NCBI GenBank assembly: GCA_902616715.1
Contig: CACMTR010000001.1
Coordinates: 1 to 64,000, forward strand
Source of the DNA: an uncultured SAR86 cluster bacterium
GTDB lineage: Bacteria > Pseudomonadota > Gammaproteobacteria > Magnimaribacterales > AG-339-G14
Direction of reading: 5' to 3'
DNA length: 64,000 bases
The notes beneath the pieces are model-generated. The model saw only the letters and a program-made list of their open reading frames with translations. It did no database searches and was not told where the DNA came from. Below, one piece after another: positions 7,936-17,014 of the stretch. Position numbers and translations under genes: made by a program. Positions within the stretch are counted from its first letter, which is position 1. The number at the start of each line of letters is the position of its first letter.

Positions 7936-9570
7936 ATGATTACAAATAAGAAAATCAGTTTAGAATCTAGTCCTATTTTCTTGGACTGCACGCTAAGAGA
8001 CGGCGGTTATTACAACTCTTGGAATTTTTCTCAAGATTTAGCACAGGAATATATCGAAGCAATGCACGCAGCTTCGGTAGATGTTGTTGAGTTGGGGTTG
8101 CGTAGCTTGAAAACCAGTGGCTTTCAAGGACCTTACGCCTATACAACTGATGAATTTCTTGAAGGTTTGAGCATTCCCCCAGAATTGGTGATTGGGATAA
8201 TGGTTAATGGTAGTGAACTTGCGTCACCAGCATCTCAGGAAGCAGCGCTTAATGCTTTATTTCCTTTACCTGCTAGTGAGGCTAAGTTTCAGCTAGTTCG
8301 AATTGCATGCCATGCGCATGAGTTCCGTGACGTATTGCCTGTGGCGAGCTGGCTTAAAGAGCGTGGTTTCATGGTCGGCTTTAACCTTATGCAGGTTGCT
8401 AATAAAAGCGAGTCAGAAATAGTAGATTTGTCAAAGGCAGCCACGTGTTATCCCATTGATGTATTGTATTTTGCAGACTCAATGGGGGGTATGAGTCCTG
8501 AGGATGCTGTTCGCATTATCGGGTGGATCAGGCAGGGCTGGTCAGGATCAATTGGAATTCACACACATGATAATTTGGGACTAGCTCTCCAGAATTCACT
8601 ACGCGCGCTTGATGAAGGTGTCACTTGGGTGGATTCAACTGTCACCGGTATGGGGCGAGGCCCAGGGAATGCCAAGACAGAAGAACTCGTCATTGAAATT
8701 CAAGAACGTAGAGGCAATTCGGTTGATATGGTTCCACTAATGCAACTCATACGTAAACATTTTAAACCTATGCAGAATTTGTATGGTTGGGGAACAAACA
8801 GTTATTATTTTCTAGCTGGAAAATACAATATACATCCGACTTACATTCAAGAAATGCTTAACGATTCAAGGTACAATGAAGAAGATATATTATCTGTGAT
8901 TGAGCATCTTAGGGTTGAAGGCGGGCATAGTTTTGATTCGAATATCTTAGAGACTGCTAGACACTTTTATCGCGGTAAACCCAAAGGCAGTTGGAATCCT
9001 GAGTCTATGATGAAAGCTAAGGAGGTTCTGATATTGGGTTCAGGTCCAGGTGTTGAGTGCCACAAGAGCGCAATAGAATCCTATATTGTCCGAAAAAAAC
9101 CAATTGTATTGGCTCTGAATACCCAATGTTCAATAAGCGCAGATTTAATTGACGTTCGTGTTGCATGTCATCCAGTTCGGCTTCTTTCCGATTGCAAGGT
9201 CCATACTCAGTTACCTCAACCTTTGATAACACCAATTTCTATGTTGCCAGAAGAGATTAAAAAGTTGCTTTCGAATAAGAATACTTTGGATTTCGGTTTA
9301 AAAATTGAAAGCGGAATATTTGAGTTTGGACATCATTTTTGTACTATTCCGACTTCATTAGTAATAGCCTATGCTTTTGCTATAAGTACAAGTGGTGGAG
9401 CAACACGTCTTCTAATGGCGGGTTTTGATGGCTACGGGGCAGATGATCCAAGGAGTCTTGAAATGCAGAGTTTGTTATCGTTCTATCAGTCAAACTCTAA
9501 AGCGTTACCTCTTCTTGCGGTTACACCTAACAAATATTCAATTCCGACTCATTCAATTTACGCTTTGTAA
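7936..9570 (+). CDS. HMGL/HOA-type pyruvate aldolase fused to a MptE-like (DUF115-type) domain
   Basis: 544 residues in two parts. Residues 12-335 are a DRE-TIM metalloenzyme barrel like 4-hydroxy-2-oxovalerate aldolase: LDCTLRDGGYY (16-26), DSMGG (181-185), the metal ligands of HTHDN (His209, His211) and GMGRGPGNAKTEE (238-250). Residues about 360-544 resemble MptE/DUF115 or GT42-like Rossmann domains (VLILGSGPG, ALNTQCS, MAGFDGYGADDPR). It stands directly before a KdsB-like cytidylyltransferase and a HAD phosphatase. I infer that it makes or cleaves a 3-deoxy-ulosonic acid with pyruvate. The 5' part is richer in GC (29 of 60 bases at 8041-8100) than most of the island. Function is otherwise unproven. 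Confidence 0.72.
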   Translation: MITNKKISLESSPIFLDCTLRDGGYYNSWNFSQDLAQEYIEAMHAASVDVVELGLRSLKTSGFQGPYAYTTDEFLEGLSIPPELVIGIMVNGSELASPASQEAALNALFPLPASEAKFQLVRIACHAHEFRDVLPVASWLKERGFMVGFNLMQVANKSESEIVDLSKAATCYPIDVLYFADSMGGMSPEDAVRIIGWIRQGWSGSIGIHTHDNLGLALQNSLRALDEGVTWVDSTVTGMGRGPGNAKTEELVIEIQERRGNSVDMVPLMQLIRKHFKPMQNLYGWGTNSYYFLAGKYNIHPTYIQEMLNDSRYNEEDILSVIEHLRVEGGHSFDSNILETARHFYRGKPKGSWNPESMMKAKEVLILGSGPGVECHKSAIESYIVRKKPIVLALNTQCSISADLIDVRVACHPVRLLSDCKVHTQLPQPLITPISMLPEEIKKLLSNKNTLDFGLKIESGIFEFGHHFCTIPTSLVIAYAFAISTSGGATRLLMAGFDGYGADDPRSLEMQSLLSFYQSNSKALPLLAVTPNKYSIPTHSIYAL

Positions 9571-9577
9571 GGATGCA

Positions 9578-10312
9578 ATGAGAACAACCGTTGTTATTCC
9601 TGCACGTTATGGTTCCAGCAGATATCCGGGAAAACCTCTAGTTCCTCTTCTTGGAAAGCCTATGATAATTTGGGTTGCTGAGTTATGCGCTCGAGCTGTA
9701 GGAAGTGAAAATGTTTACATAGCCACAGAGGATGAACGCATTGCAGACATTGTGCATGCAGCACATTTTTCTCCAATTATAACTAGCATGAATGCTTTAA
9801 CCGGAACTGACAGAGTTGCGGAAGCCTCAAAGCATATTGACGCAGATATTTTTATCAATGTTCAAGGAGATGAGCCTTTGATAGACCCAATTGATATTTT
9901 AAAAATAAGGGACTCAAAGATTCAACATATCGATAAGGTCATAAACGGATTTTCTTGGATCTCAAGTCATGAAGATCCAGAAAATATTAATATTCCTAAG
10001 GTGATTACAAATGAACAAAGCGAGTTAGTTTACATGTCGCGCTTAGTATTACCAGCCTATAAAGATAAAACAAATGCTCCTTCTAACTTTAAAAAGCAGG
10101 TATGCATATATGCGTTTACTGCAGACGAATTAAAATCATTTCATATGTTTGGTCGTAAAAGCACCTTGGAGCATTCAGAAGATATAGAGATTTTACGTTT
10201 TTTTGAATTGAATAAGCGTATTTTAATGGTTGAAACTCAGCCAGGGAGCGCCGCAATTGATGTCCCAAGCGATGTTGGCCTTGTCGAGGCTGAGCTAAAA
10301 AAGAGGCTTTAA
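9578..10312 (+). CDS. KdsB-like 3-deoxy-ulosonate (CMP-Kdo type) cytidylyltransferase
   Basis: The ATG at 9578, four bases after AAGGA (9569-9573), gives a 244-residue protein that starts MRTTVVIPARYGSSRYPGKP, the classic KdsB N-terminus. An upstream frame extension into the aldolase gene is not needed. NVQGDEPLI and the C-terminal AAIDVPSDVGLVEAEL also match the family. KdsB makes CMP-Kdo for lipid A core. A second copy in a polysaccharide locus, placed between the aldolase and a phosphatase, suggests a related acid for the surface polymer. Housekeeping kdsB may be elsewhere, but this could also be the only copy. It overlaps the next gene by 1 nt. Confidence 0.85.
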   Translation: MRTTVVIPARYGSSRYPGKPLVPLLGKPMIIWVAELCARAVGSENVYIATEDERIADIVHAAHFSPIITSMNALTGTDRVAEASKHIDADIFINVQGDEPLIDPIDILKIRDSKIQHIDKVINGFSWISSHEDPENINIPKVITNEQSELVYMSRLVLPAYKDKTNAPSNFKKQVCIYAFTADELKSFHMFGRKSTLEHSEDIEILRFFELNKRILMVETQPGSAAIDVPSDVGLVEAELKKRL

Positions 10313-10965
10313 TGGTGAGATTGGATAAATATAACAGCCTTATCTTTGACTGTGATGGCGTAATCTTGAATTCAAATAAAATTAAGACAGAAGCTTTTTA
10401 CTTTGCAGCTTTGCCTTATGGAGAAGATTTAGCTCAATCTTTAAGGGGCTATCACATTGCTAACGGAGGAGTATCGCGTTATAAAAAATTTTCCTATTTT
10501 TTGGATAAAATTGTCCCAGAAGGAAAAATAGGTCCAAATCTGGAAGAGATGTTGAGGATTTACTCTAGCAAAGTCAATGAAGGTCTTATGAATTGTGAGC
10601 TGGATAGCGGGATTTTTCCATTACGCGAACTTACGTCGTCGACAAAATGGTCTATAGTCTCTGGTGGCGATCAAACTGAATTGCGCAAAGTTTTTGCAGC
10701 GAGGAAATTAGATCATTTATTTGATGGAGGTATTTTTGGAAGCCCGGATAGCAAAGATTTGATTTTGAAACGTGAGCTATCCGCAAAAAGAATAAATGAA
10801 CCAGGTCTTTTCATAGGCGATAGTCGTTATGACCATCAAGCTTCCCAGCGTGCTGGGCTTGACTTTATCTTCGTTAGCCATTGGACTGAATTTGATGACT
10901 GGGATTCCTATTGTAAAAAAAATAAAATACCAATTTTAGAAAATTTAGAAGGTCTTTCACATTAA
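10312..10965 (+). CDS. HAD-superfamily phosphatase of the ulosonic acid cassette
   Basis: 217 residues with the HAD motifs: FDCDGV (nucleophile Asp13 and Asp15), SGGD as motif II, and GDSRYD as motif IV, with a helical cap between. It starts on the last base of the KdsB-like gene (taATG), so the two are translationally coupled. By analogy with KdsC in the Kdo pathway it may remove the phosphate from a ulosonate phosphate before CMP activation. It is of the capped beta-phosphoglucomutase type rather than a true KdsC, so the role comes from context. Confidence 0.75.
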   Translation: MVRLDKYNSLIFDCDGVILNSNKIKTEAFYFAALPYGEDLAQSLRGYHIANGGVSRYKKFSYFLDKIVPEGKIGPNLEEMLRIYSSKVNEGLMNCELDSGIFPLRELTSSTKWSIVSGGDQTELRKVFAARKLDHLFDGGIFGSPDSKDLILKRELSAKRINEPGLFIGDSRYDHQASQRAGLDFIFVSHWTEFDDWDSYCKKNKIPILENLEGLSH

Positions 10966-11211
10966 AATTAAATTAATTTCTTTGGCTTTAGGTTTAAAAA
11001 TTTTTACTCTTTAGTAGATTCAATAATACATCCTAAATAAAATTAGCACTGCCTAATAAGTGTCAAAGATAGATTTAAATTTAAAAGTTATTATCAATTA
11101 AAATTTTTCAAATTACTTGATTTTTAGCTTAAGGAACTTGACTTTAAAACAGTGCGGAGTAAAAAATAAACCGTAAATTTTTTACCAAGGTTATAAATAA
11201 ACTTTGACTTG

Positions 11212-11242
11212 TTGACACAGGATTAAAAATTGTATGTAAGAT
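11212..11242 (+). promoter_or_regulatory. Possible sigma-70 promoter for the second half of the island
   Basis: A perfect -35 hexamer TTGACA (11212-11217) is followed by imperfect -10 candidates, TATGTA (11233, spacing 15) or TAAGAT (11237, spacing 19), just before the ATG at 11252. The 286-bp gap 10966-11251 holds no gene that I can see, so a new transcription unit could begin here. Confidence 0.35.
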
Positions 11243-11251
11243 AAAAAAACT

Positions 11252-12187
11252 ATGAAACAGACATATTTAGTAACCGGAGCGGCTGGATTTATAGGCTCTG
11301 CACTTTCCAAAAAAATATTAGAAATGGGGCACAGTGTAGTTACTGTCGATAACCTTTCTACCGGGAATAAAAGCAATATCCCAAAAGAAGTTGAACTTAT
11401 TGAAGGGGACTGCCAGTCTGACTTGATAATTAACAAGCTTAAGAGATATAAATTTGATGCTATTTTCCACATAGCAGGACAGAGCTCTGGAGAAATATCT
11501 TTCCAAGACCCTATCTACGATTTGCAAACTAATACACAATCCACACTTTTATTATTAAAGTTATGTGAGGAAATAAGTTGCTCCGATTTTATTTATGCTA
11601 GTTCAATGTCAGTATATGGCGATCCAGATAAGTTACCGGTTTCAGAACATGCTGATTGTAACCCAAAATCTTTTTATGCAGTTGGAAAGCTTGCTAGTGA
11701 AAATTATCTAAAAATATACTCTAATAAACACCTTAAAACTACTGCGCTTAGGTTTTTTAATGCTTATGGGCCAGGCCAAAATCTTAGTAATATGAAGCAA
11801 GGAATGGTGAGTATTTTTCTTTCGATGGCTTTAAAAAGCAATAAAATTAACGTTAGAGGTGATCCGAATAGATTTAGAGATTTTATTTATATAGATGATT
11901 TAATTAACGGTATTTGGAGCTCACTTAATCGAAAAGGATCAAATTTTGAAGCAATTAATTTATCTAGCGGTAAAAAGACTACAGTTAAAGAAGTAGTTGA
12001 TTGCATAAATAACAATGTCTTTGGAGATATAGATATCAATTACTCTCTAGGAACACCTGGTGATCAATTTGGTATTTATGGCTCTACAGAATATGCTCTA
12101 GAGCTGCTTGGTTGGAAAACTGAGGTTAATTTCATAGATGGAATGAAAAAGATGGTTCGATGGGCAAAAGAGCACCTAGATGAATAG
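11252..12187 (+). CDS. NAD-dependent epimerase/dehydratase (UDP-glucose 4-epimerase-like SDR)
   Basis: 311 residues, extended SDR. The NAD loop is TGAAGFIGS near residue 8, the catalytic segment SSMSVYGD, and the YxxxK is YAVGK. RFFNAYGPGQ and the RDFIYIDDL segment place it in the GalE/WbpP-type NDP-sugar group. It probably epimerises or dehydrates a UDP- or dTDP-hexose for one residue of the repeat unit; the substrate cannot be read by eye. The stop overlaps the start of the next gene by 8 nt. Confidence 0.78.
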   Translation: MKQTYLVTGAAGFIGSALSKKILEMGHSVVTVDNLSTGNKSNIPKEVELIEGDCQSDLIINKLKRYKFDAIFHIAGQSSGEISFQDPIYDLQTNTQSTLLLLKLCEEISCSDFIYASSMSVYGDPDKLPVSEHADCNPKSFYAVGKLASENYLKIYSNKHLKTTALRFFNAYGPGQNLSNMKQGMVSIFLSMALKSNKINVRGDPNRFRDFIYIDDLINGIWSSLNRKGSNFEAINLSSGKKTTVKEVVDCINNNVFGDIDINYSLGTPGDQFGIYGSTEYALELLGWKTEVNFIDGMKKMVRWAKEHLDE

Positions 12188-13652
12188 AGCAATTTTCTAT
12201 ACTAAATCAAATGAAATTTCTTCAGAGGTATGGGGCCAATTAATTTCTGAGAATGATGATCTAATTTTAGACATAAGGCTCGATAATAACTCTGATTTTG
12301 TTTCTATCAGTGATATGAAAAATCATGATTTAGACTTTAAAGCCGACCTTTCAGAATTTACAAATGAGTTATATCATTACTATTTTATCCCAATCATTTT
12401 CAAATTTTTACATTTTCAGGAAATACATAAGGTACAACAAATAAAATTTATCGGAGAGCACTCTGATTTTTACCTAGCAGCGGGGTATTTTCTTGAAAAA
12501 AAAATAGAAATTCATGGCTTAAAATTATCAAAGCTAAAGGGTTACAGGTACCCAATAATAAGAACCTTTTTATACTTAAAAACACAAACTATAACTGCAG
12601 CTACAATATGCCTTAAAGGTGTTCAAAATATCAAAGCATTTCCTTATAAAGCAATTGTAAAAAGTAATTTTGCTTTAATTCACTCCAAGGCTGCATTCAA
12701 AAATATAAGAAAGCTAAACCTAGAATTAATTTATTTCTATGATAGTAAAAATTTAGGAAAGTTACCCAATAAGAATTCGATACCCCTTTACAAACTAATA
12801 AGTTCTATCGAATATTTTAAATTATTCATGAAATCTTTAGTTTTAACGCATTTTATTCTAAAAAGATTATTAGCAACTAGTAAATTTATGCTTGGCGATG
12901 TTGGTGCCATGAAAGCTATGGATTTTTTTTCCACAAGAGTAGGCCATTTCATTATTATGAAAAAGGCATATGAAAATATTTTCAATGAACATCAGAAATG
13001 CAAATTTTATTCTGGAGAAAGAGAATCTAGATATGGTGTTTTGGCAATGAACTTATCAAAAAATAGTAAAAATTATGCAATAGCGATTCCTCATGGAATG
13101 GCATACTCTTATAGATATCCTCTTGGTCTTTTCGGGCAAAAATATTATTGCACTTCCGCGGTAGAGGCTAAGCATCTCAATGAATCTTATAATGAAAAAA
13201 AGTTTGTTTTTGACTCAAAAATAAGCAGCACTTTGTATAAGCGAACCTTTCTTGGGGAGGAGAATCCTAAAATTGTTTTTTTTACTGAACCAAGGAGGCC
13301 TTTAGTTAACTTACTTATTATTGAAAATATTAAAAAATCATTAACTCAAACATTATTTTTAAAATTACATCCATTGGAAAAAAAGGATTACTATAAAGAT
13401 GTTAAGGGTATTGAATTTATAGAAAACATTGATGAAGCTATTCAATCAAATATATGTATTAGTAGAAAATCAACAATTTTAGTAGAAGCTTTATATAACA
13501 ATAGTCAGTCTTTAGCACTACTAGTAGATGAACAAGATGCTTATGACTTTGCTAATACATTTCCATCTCTTTCTGATCCAAGAATTACAAAGCTATATTC
13601 TTTTCAAGATTTATTTAAATATCTAGGAGATGTTGATTATAGTGTTACTTAA
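12180..13652 (+). CDS. Unassigned protein, probable GT-B-like glycosyltransferase or surface carbohydrate protein
   Basis: 490 residues, very AT-rich, and I do not recognise the exact family. The C-terminal half has features of a GT-B domain: IPHGMAYSYRYPLG, LFLKLHPLEKKDYY (an HP motif like that of sialyl- and CDP-glycerol transferases), and SRKSTILVEAL, followed by an acidic stretch. The N-terminal 250 residues are variable and rich in Lys and Ile. No signal peptide or clear membrane anchor is seen. Its position beside NDP-sugar enzymes supports a transferase. The KLHP and SRKST pair hints at a CMP-ulosonate donor, as in the protein at 6825-7886; that is inference. Confidence 0.5.
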   Translation: MNRAIFYTKSNEISSEVWGQLISENDDLILDIRLDNNSDFVSISDMKNHDLDFKADLSEFTNELYHYYFIPIIFKFLHFQEIHKVQQIKFIGEHSDFYLAAGYFLEKKIEIHGLKLSKLKGYRYPIIRTFLYLKTQTITAATICLKGVQNIKAFPYKAIVKSNFALIHSKAAFKNIRKLNLELIYFYDSKNLGKLPNKNSIPLYKLISSIEYFKLFMKSLVLTHFILKRLLATSKFMLGDVGAMKAMDFFSTRVGHFIIMKKAYENIFNEHQKCKFYSGERESRYGVLAMNLSKNSKNYAIAIPHGMAYSYRYPLGLFGQKYYCTSAVEAKHLNESYNEKKFVFDSKISSTLYKRTFLGEENPKIVFFTEPRRPLVNLLIIENIKKSLTQTLFLKLHPLEKKDYYKDVKGIEFIENIDEAIQSNICISRKSTILVEALYNNSQSLALLVDEQDAYDFANTFPSLSDPRITKLYSFQDLFKYLGDVDYSVT

Positions 13653-13727
13653 AAACTATTAATAATGCATTTGAGCGACGTAAAAAATAGCATAGGCTAC
13701 AAATTTTAATTAATTAAGGGAAAAATT

Positions 13728-14768
13728 ATGTTCTATAAAGATCAAGTATTACTAATAACTGGAGGGACCGGATCTTTTGGAAACGCAGTTCTCCAGAGAT
13801 TTCTTGAATCAGACATTAAAGAAATTCGCATATTTAGTAGAGATGAGAAAAAGCAGGATGATATGAGAAAAAAGTATAGTCATCCAAAATTAAGGTTTTA
13901 TATCGGGGATGTTCGAGATTATAGTTCGGTTTTAAATGTAACTAGTGGAGTTGACTATATCTTTCATGCCGCAGCTTTAAAACAAGTTCCATCTTGTGAG
14001 TTTTACCCTTTAGAAGCAGTAAAAACAAATATTTTAGGTACAGAAAATGTACTGGAAGCAGCCATGATTAATAATGTTAATAGAGTTGTTTGCTTAAGTA
14101 CCGATAAAGCTGTATATCCAATAAATGCCATGGGTATATCAAAAGCGATGATGGAAAAAGTAATCGTTGGTAAATCACGGAATGCACATGATTCTGGAAC
14201 TGTTATTTGTTGTACCCGATACGGAAATGTAATGGCCTCTCGAGGCTCCGTTATACCCCTATTTCTTCGTCAAATTTTTTCTGGGAAACCAATTACTATT
14301 ACGGATCCATTGATGACGCGCTTTATGATGACGTTGGACGATGCTGTAGATTTAGTCATTCATGCCTTTAAAAAAGGCAATAACGGAGATATTTTTGTAC
14401 AAAAATCGCCTGGTGCAACAATTCAGATTTTAGTTGAAGCTCTTCTTCAAATCACTGGAAGGCCTGAACATGCAGTTGAAGTTATTGGTACGCGACATGG
14501 TGAAAAATTATATGAAACACTGTGCTCAAGAGAGGAAATGTACGTTTCTAAAGATGAAGAAAGCTATTATCGCATTCCATCCGATAATCGAGATCTAGAC
14601 TACTCAAAATATCATGAAGAAGGCGATAGAAATTTATCTGAAGTGAGTGATTACAACTCTCATAATACTCATAGACTTGATTTAGAAGAAATGGTGAAGT
14701 TACTTCAAAAGTTAGATTTTATTTCTGAAATTTCTCGTGGAGGTACTAATGTACCCGAGGGAGTCTAA
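13728..14768 (+). CDS. fnlA: UDP-GlcNAc 4,6-dehydratase/5-epimerase (FnlA/WbjB/CapE type)
   Basis: 346 residues. GGTGSFGN at about 12-19 is the NAD(P) loop; IFSRDEKKQDDMR, AAALKQVPSCE and LSTDKAVYP, followed by MGISK (Met in place of the SDR tyrosine), are typical of the CapE/FlaA1 group. It takes UDP-GlcNAc to UDP-2-acetamido-2,6-dideoxy-L-arabino-hexos-4-ulose. It is the first of three adjacent genes that together make UDP-N-acetyl-L-fucosamine. The SD AAGGGA lies before the ATG. The next gene begins on the base after its stop. Confidence 0.9.
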   Translation: MFYKDQVLLITGGTGSFGNAVLQRFLESDIKEIRIFSRDEKKQDDMRKKYSHPKLRFYIGDVRDYSSVLNVTSGVDYIFHAAALKQVPSCEFYPLEAVKTNILGTENVLEAAMINNVNRVVCLSTDKAVYPINAMGISKAMMEKVIVGKSRNAHDSGTVICCTRYGNVMASRGSVIPLFLRQIFSGKPITITDPLMTRFMMTLDDAVDLVIHAFKKGNNGDIFVQKSPGATIQILVEALLQITGRPEHAVEVIGTRHGEKLYETLCSREEMYVSKDEESYYRIPSDNRDLDYSKYHEEGDRNLSEVSDYNSHNTHRLDLEEMVKLLQKLDFISEISRGGTNVPEGV

Positions 14769-15872
14769 ATGAAAATTGTTGTAACTGGTGCAAGTGGATT
14801 TTTGGCAAAGAATCTATGTATCTTTTTAAAAGAAAGAGATCAGCATGATGTTATTGAGATAACTCGAAATACCCCAAAAAATCAATTTTTAAAACACCTG
14901 CACGATGCTGATTTTATATATCATCTTGCAGGAGTTAATCGATCAAAAAGAGTTGAAGAATTTCAAGCTGGAAATGCAGATTTAACTAAATTCATAGTTG
15001 AAAGCCTGATAAAAAATAAATCTCAAACTCCCATAGTTTATAGCTCTTCAATTCAAGCAGAGTTGAACAATCCCTATGGAAGAAGTAAATTAGAAGCCGA
15101 GGCATCTATTCGTTTTTATTCAGAAACAACTGGGGCTAATTATTACATCTATCGATTCCCTAACCTTTTTGGTAAGTGGAGTAAGCCAAACTATAATTCA
15201 TTTGTATCCACTTTTTGCCATAATGTTTCTAACGGTATTGATATTGAAATACATGATCGAACGGCTGAAGTAACCCTTGCATATATTGATGATGTTTGTG
15301 AGTCATTATTACAATTATTGGAGAATAAAGGTGAGCAAGGTCTACAAAAAATTTCTAAAGAATACTTCACTACAGTTGGTGATATTGCTGATATCATCAC
15401 TTCGTTTGAAGATGGAAGAAAGACTCTGCTTTCTGAGAGAGTTGGAACTGGTCTAATAAGAGCCCTATACTCAACTTACTTAAGTTTTATTACCCCAGAT
15501 AAATTCGCTTATGACATTCCAAGCCATGTTGATGAGCGAGGAATATTTTGTGAAATATTAAAAACTAAAGATTCAGGTCAGTTCTCATTTTTTACTGCAC
15601 ATCCTGGAGTGAAGCGAGGTGGTCATTACCACCATACTAAGAATGAAAAATTTATTGTTATCAAAGGAACAGCAAACTTTAGATTTAAGCATATAATTAC
15701 AGGTGAGACTTATGATTTAACTACCTCAGAGAAAACCTTAAAAGTTGTCGAGACAATTCCTGGATGGGCACATGACATTACGAATATTGGTGATGGAGAC
15801 TTAATAGTGATGCTATGGGCTAATGAAATTTTTGATAGAGAACGACCAGATACAATTACAAATCAATTATAG
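14769..15872 (+). CDS. fnlB: UDP-4-keto sugar reductase with C-terminal cupin (FnlB/WbjC/CapF type)
   Basis: 367 residues. The N-terminal SDR domain (VTGASGFLAKNL, YGRSK) is followed by a C-terminal cupin (RGGHYHHTKNEKFIVIKG, PGWAHDITNIG), the hallmark bi-domain layout of CapF. CapF/WbjC reduces the 4-keto group, while the cupin domain handles the C3 epimerisation, giving the L-talo intermediate. Its place directly between FnlA and FnlC confirms the assignment. Length is as expected (CapF about 369). Confidence 0.9.
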   Translation: MKIVVTGASGFLAKNLCIFLKERDQHDVIEITRNTPKNQFLKHLHDADFIYHLAGVNRSKRVEEFQAGNADLTKFIVESLIKNKSQTPIVYSSSIQAELNNPYGRSKLEAEASIRFYSETTGANYYIYRFPNLFGKWSKPNYNSFVSTFCHNVSNGIDIEIHDRTAEVTLAYIDDVCESLLQLLENKGEQGLQKISKEYFTTVGDIADIITSFEDGRKTLLSERVGTGLIRALYSTYLSFITPDKFAYDIPSHVDERGIFCEILKTKDSGQFSFFTAHPGVKRGGHYHHTKNEKFIVIKGTANFRFKHIITGETYDLTTSEKTLKVVETIPGWAHDITNIGDGDLIVMLWANEIFDRERPDTITNQL

Positions 15873-15883
15873 GACTTGTCTTT

Positions 15884-17014
15884 ATGAAAAAGTTAAAAGT
15901 TATGACTATAGTGGGGACGCGTCCTGAAATCATAAGGCTTTCACGAATAATACCTAAGTTAGATAAATATTTTAATCATATTTTGGTGCACACAGGACAG
16001 AACCATGACTATGAACTCAATGAAATCTTTTTTTCTGATTTAAAAATTCGAAAACCAGATCATTTTTTAGGAGCTGCGGGTAAAAATGCTGCTGAATCAA
16101 TTGGTCAAATCATAATAGAAGCAGACAGTATATTAGGACAAGAAGCGCCTCAAGCAGTTCTTATTTTAGGAGATACTAATTCTTGTTTATCTGCCATACC
16201 AGCTAAACGGCGCAAAATCCCAATCTTTCATATGGAGGCAGGCAATCGCTGTTTTGATCAACGTGTTCCAGAAGAGATCAACCGGCGAATAGTGGATCAT
16301 ATCGCGGATATTAATTTACCTTATACTAGCATTGCCCGAGAGTATCTTCTGGCTGAGGGCCTACCGGCGGATAGAATTATTAAAACTGGCAGCCCTTTGT
16401 TTGAGGTTATTAATTACTATCAGCCAAGTATCGACGACTCAGATATTTTAAATCGTCTTAATATTAAAAAAAATGAATTTTTTTTGGTTAGTGCCCATCG
16501 TGAAGAAAATATTGATTCTATCCCTAATCTAGTAAATCTTTCTTTGTCTTTAAATACTATTGCCAAAGAATATGATTTGCCGATCATAGTATCTACGCAT
16601 CCTAGGACTCGCAAAAGAATTGAAACTGAAGGTATGGAATTCCATAAAAATATTGTGCTTTTGAAGCCATTAGGCTTTCATGATTACAATCATCTTCAGA
16701 AGAGCGCTAAGGCAGTATTGTCTGATAGCGGGTCTATCAATGAAGAATCTTCAATTATGAACTTCCCTGCTTTAAATATTAGGGAAGCTCATGAACGCCC
16801 TGAGGGTATGGAAGAAGCCGTCGTTATGATGGTCGGCTTAGACACAGATCGCATATTACAGGCATTGCAAATATTGGAAACTCAGCCATCTGGTGAAGAG
16901 AGGGTTTTGGAGCTAGTAAAAGATTACAGTATGCCTAACGTCTCAGATAAGATAGTTAGAATCATTATTTCACACATAGATTATATAAAAAGAAATGTTT
17001 GGCATGAAAGCTAA
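15884..17014 (+). CDS. fnlC: UDP-N-acetyl hexosamine 2-epimerase (FnlC/WbjD/CapG type)
   Basis: 376 residues of the WecB-like non-hydrolysing 2-epimerase family: GTRPEIIRLSRI, VHTGQNHDYELN, HMEAGNRCFDQRVPEE, SAHREENI, SDSGSINEESS. It completes UDP-L-FucNAc from the L-talo intermediate. Codons here are somewhat more GC-rich than in the flanking genes (27 of 60 at 16201-16260). That may reflect conservation or a separate origin. The next gene starts inside its last codons. Confidence 0.9.
   Translation: MKKLKVMTIVGTRPEIIRLSRIIPKLDKYFNHILVHTGQNHDYELNEIFFSDLKIRKPDHFLGAAGKNAAESIGQIIIEADSILGQEAPQAVLILGDTNSCLSAIPAKRRKIPIFHMEAGNRCFDQRVPEEINRRIVDHIADINLPYTSIAREYLLAEGLPADRIIKTGSPLFEVINYYQPSIDDSDILNRLNIKKNEFFLVSAHREENIDSIPNLVNLSLSLNTIAKEYDLPIIVSTHPRTRKRIETEGMEFHKNIVLLKPLGFHDYNHLQKSAKAVLSDSGSINEESSIMNFPALNIREAHERPEGMEEAVVMMVGLDTDRILQALQILETQPSGEERVLELVKDYSMPNVSDKIVRIIISHIDYIKRNVWHES

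Noticed and set aside
9425-9577. N-terminal extension of the KdsB-like protein into the aldolase gene
   Set aside because: The family N-terminus begins exactly at ATG 9578 behind an SD; the extension would overlap the aldolase by nearly 150 nt.
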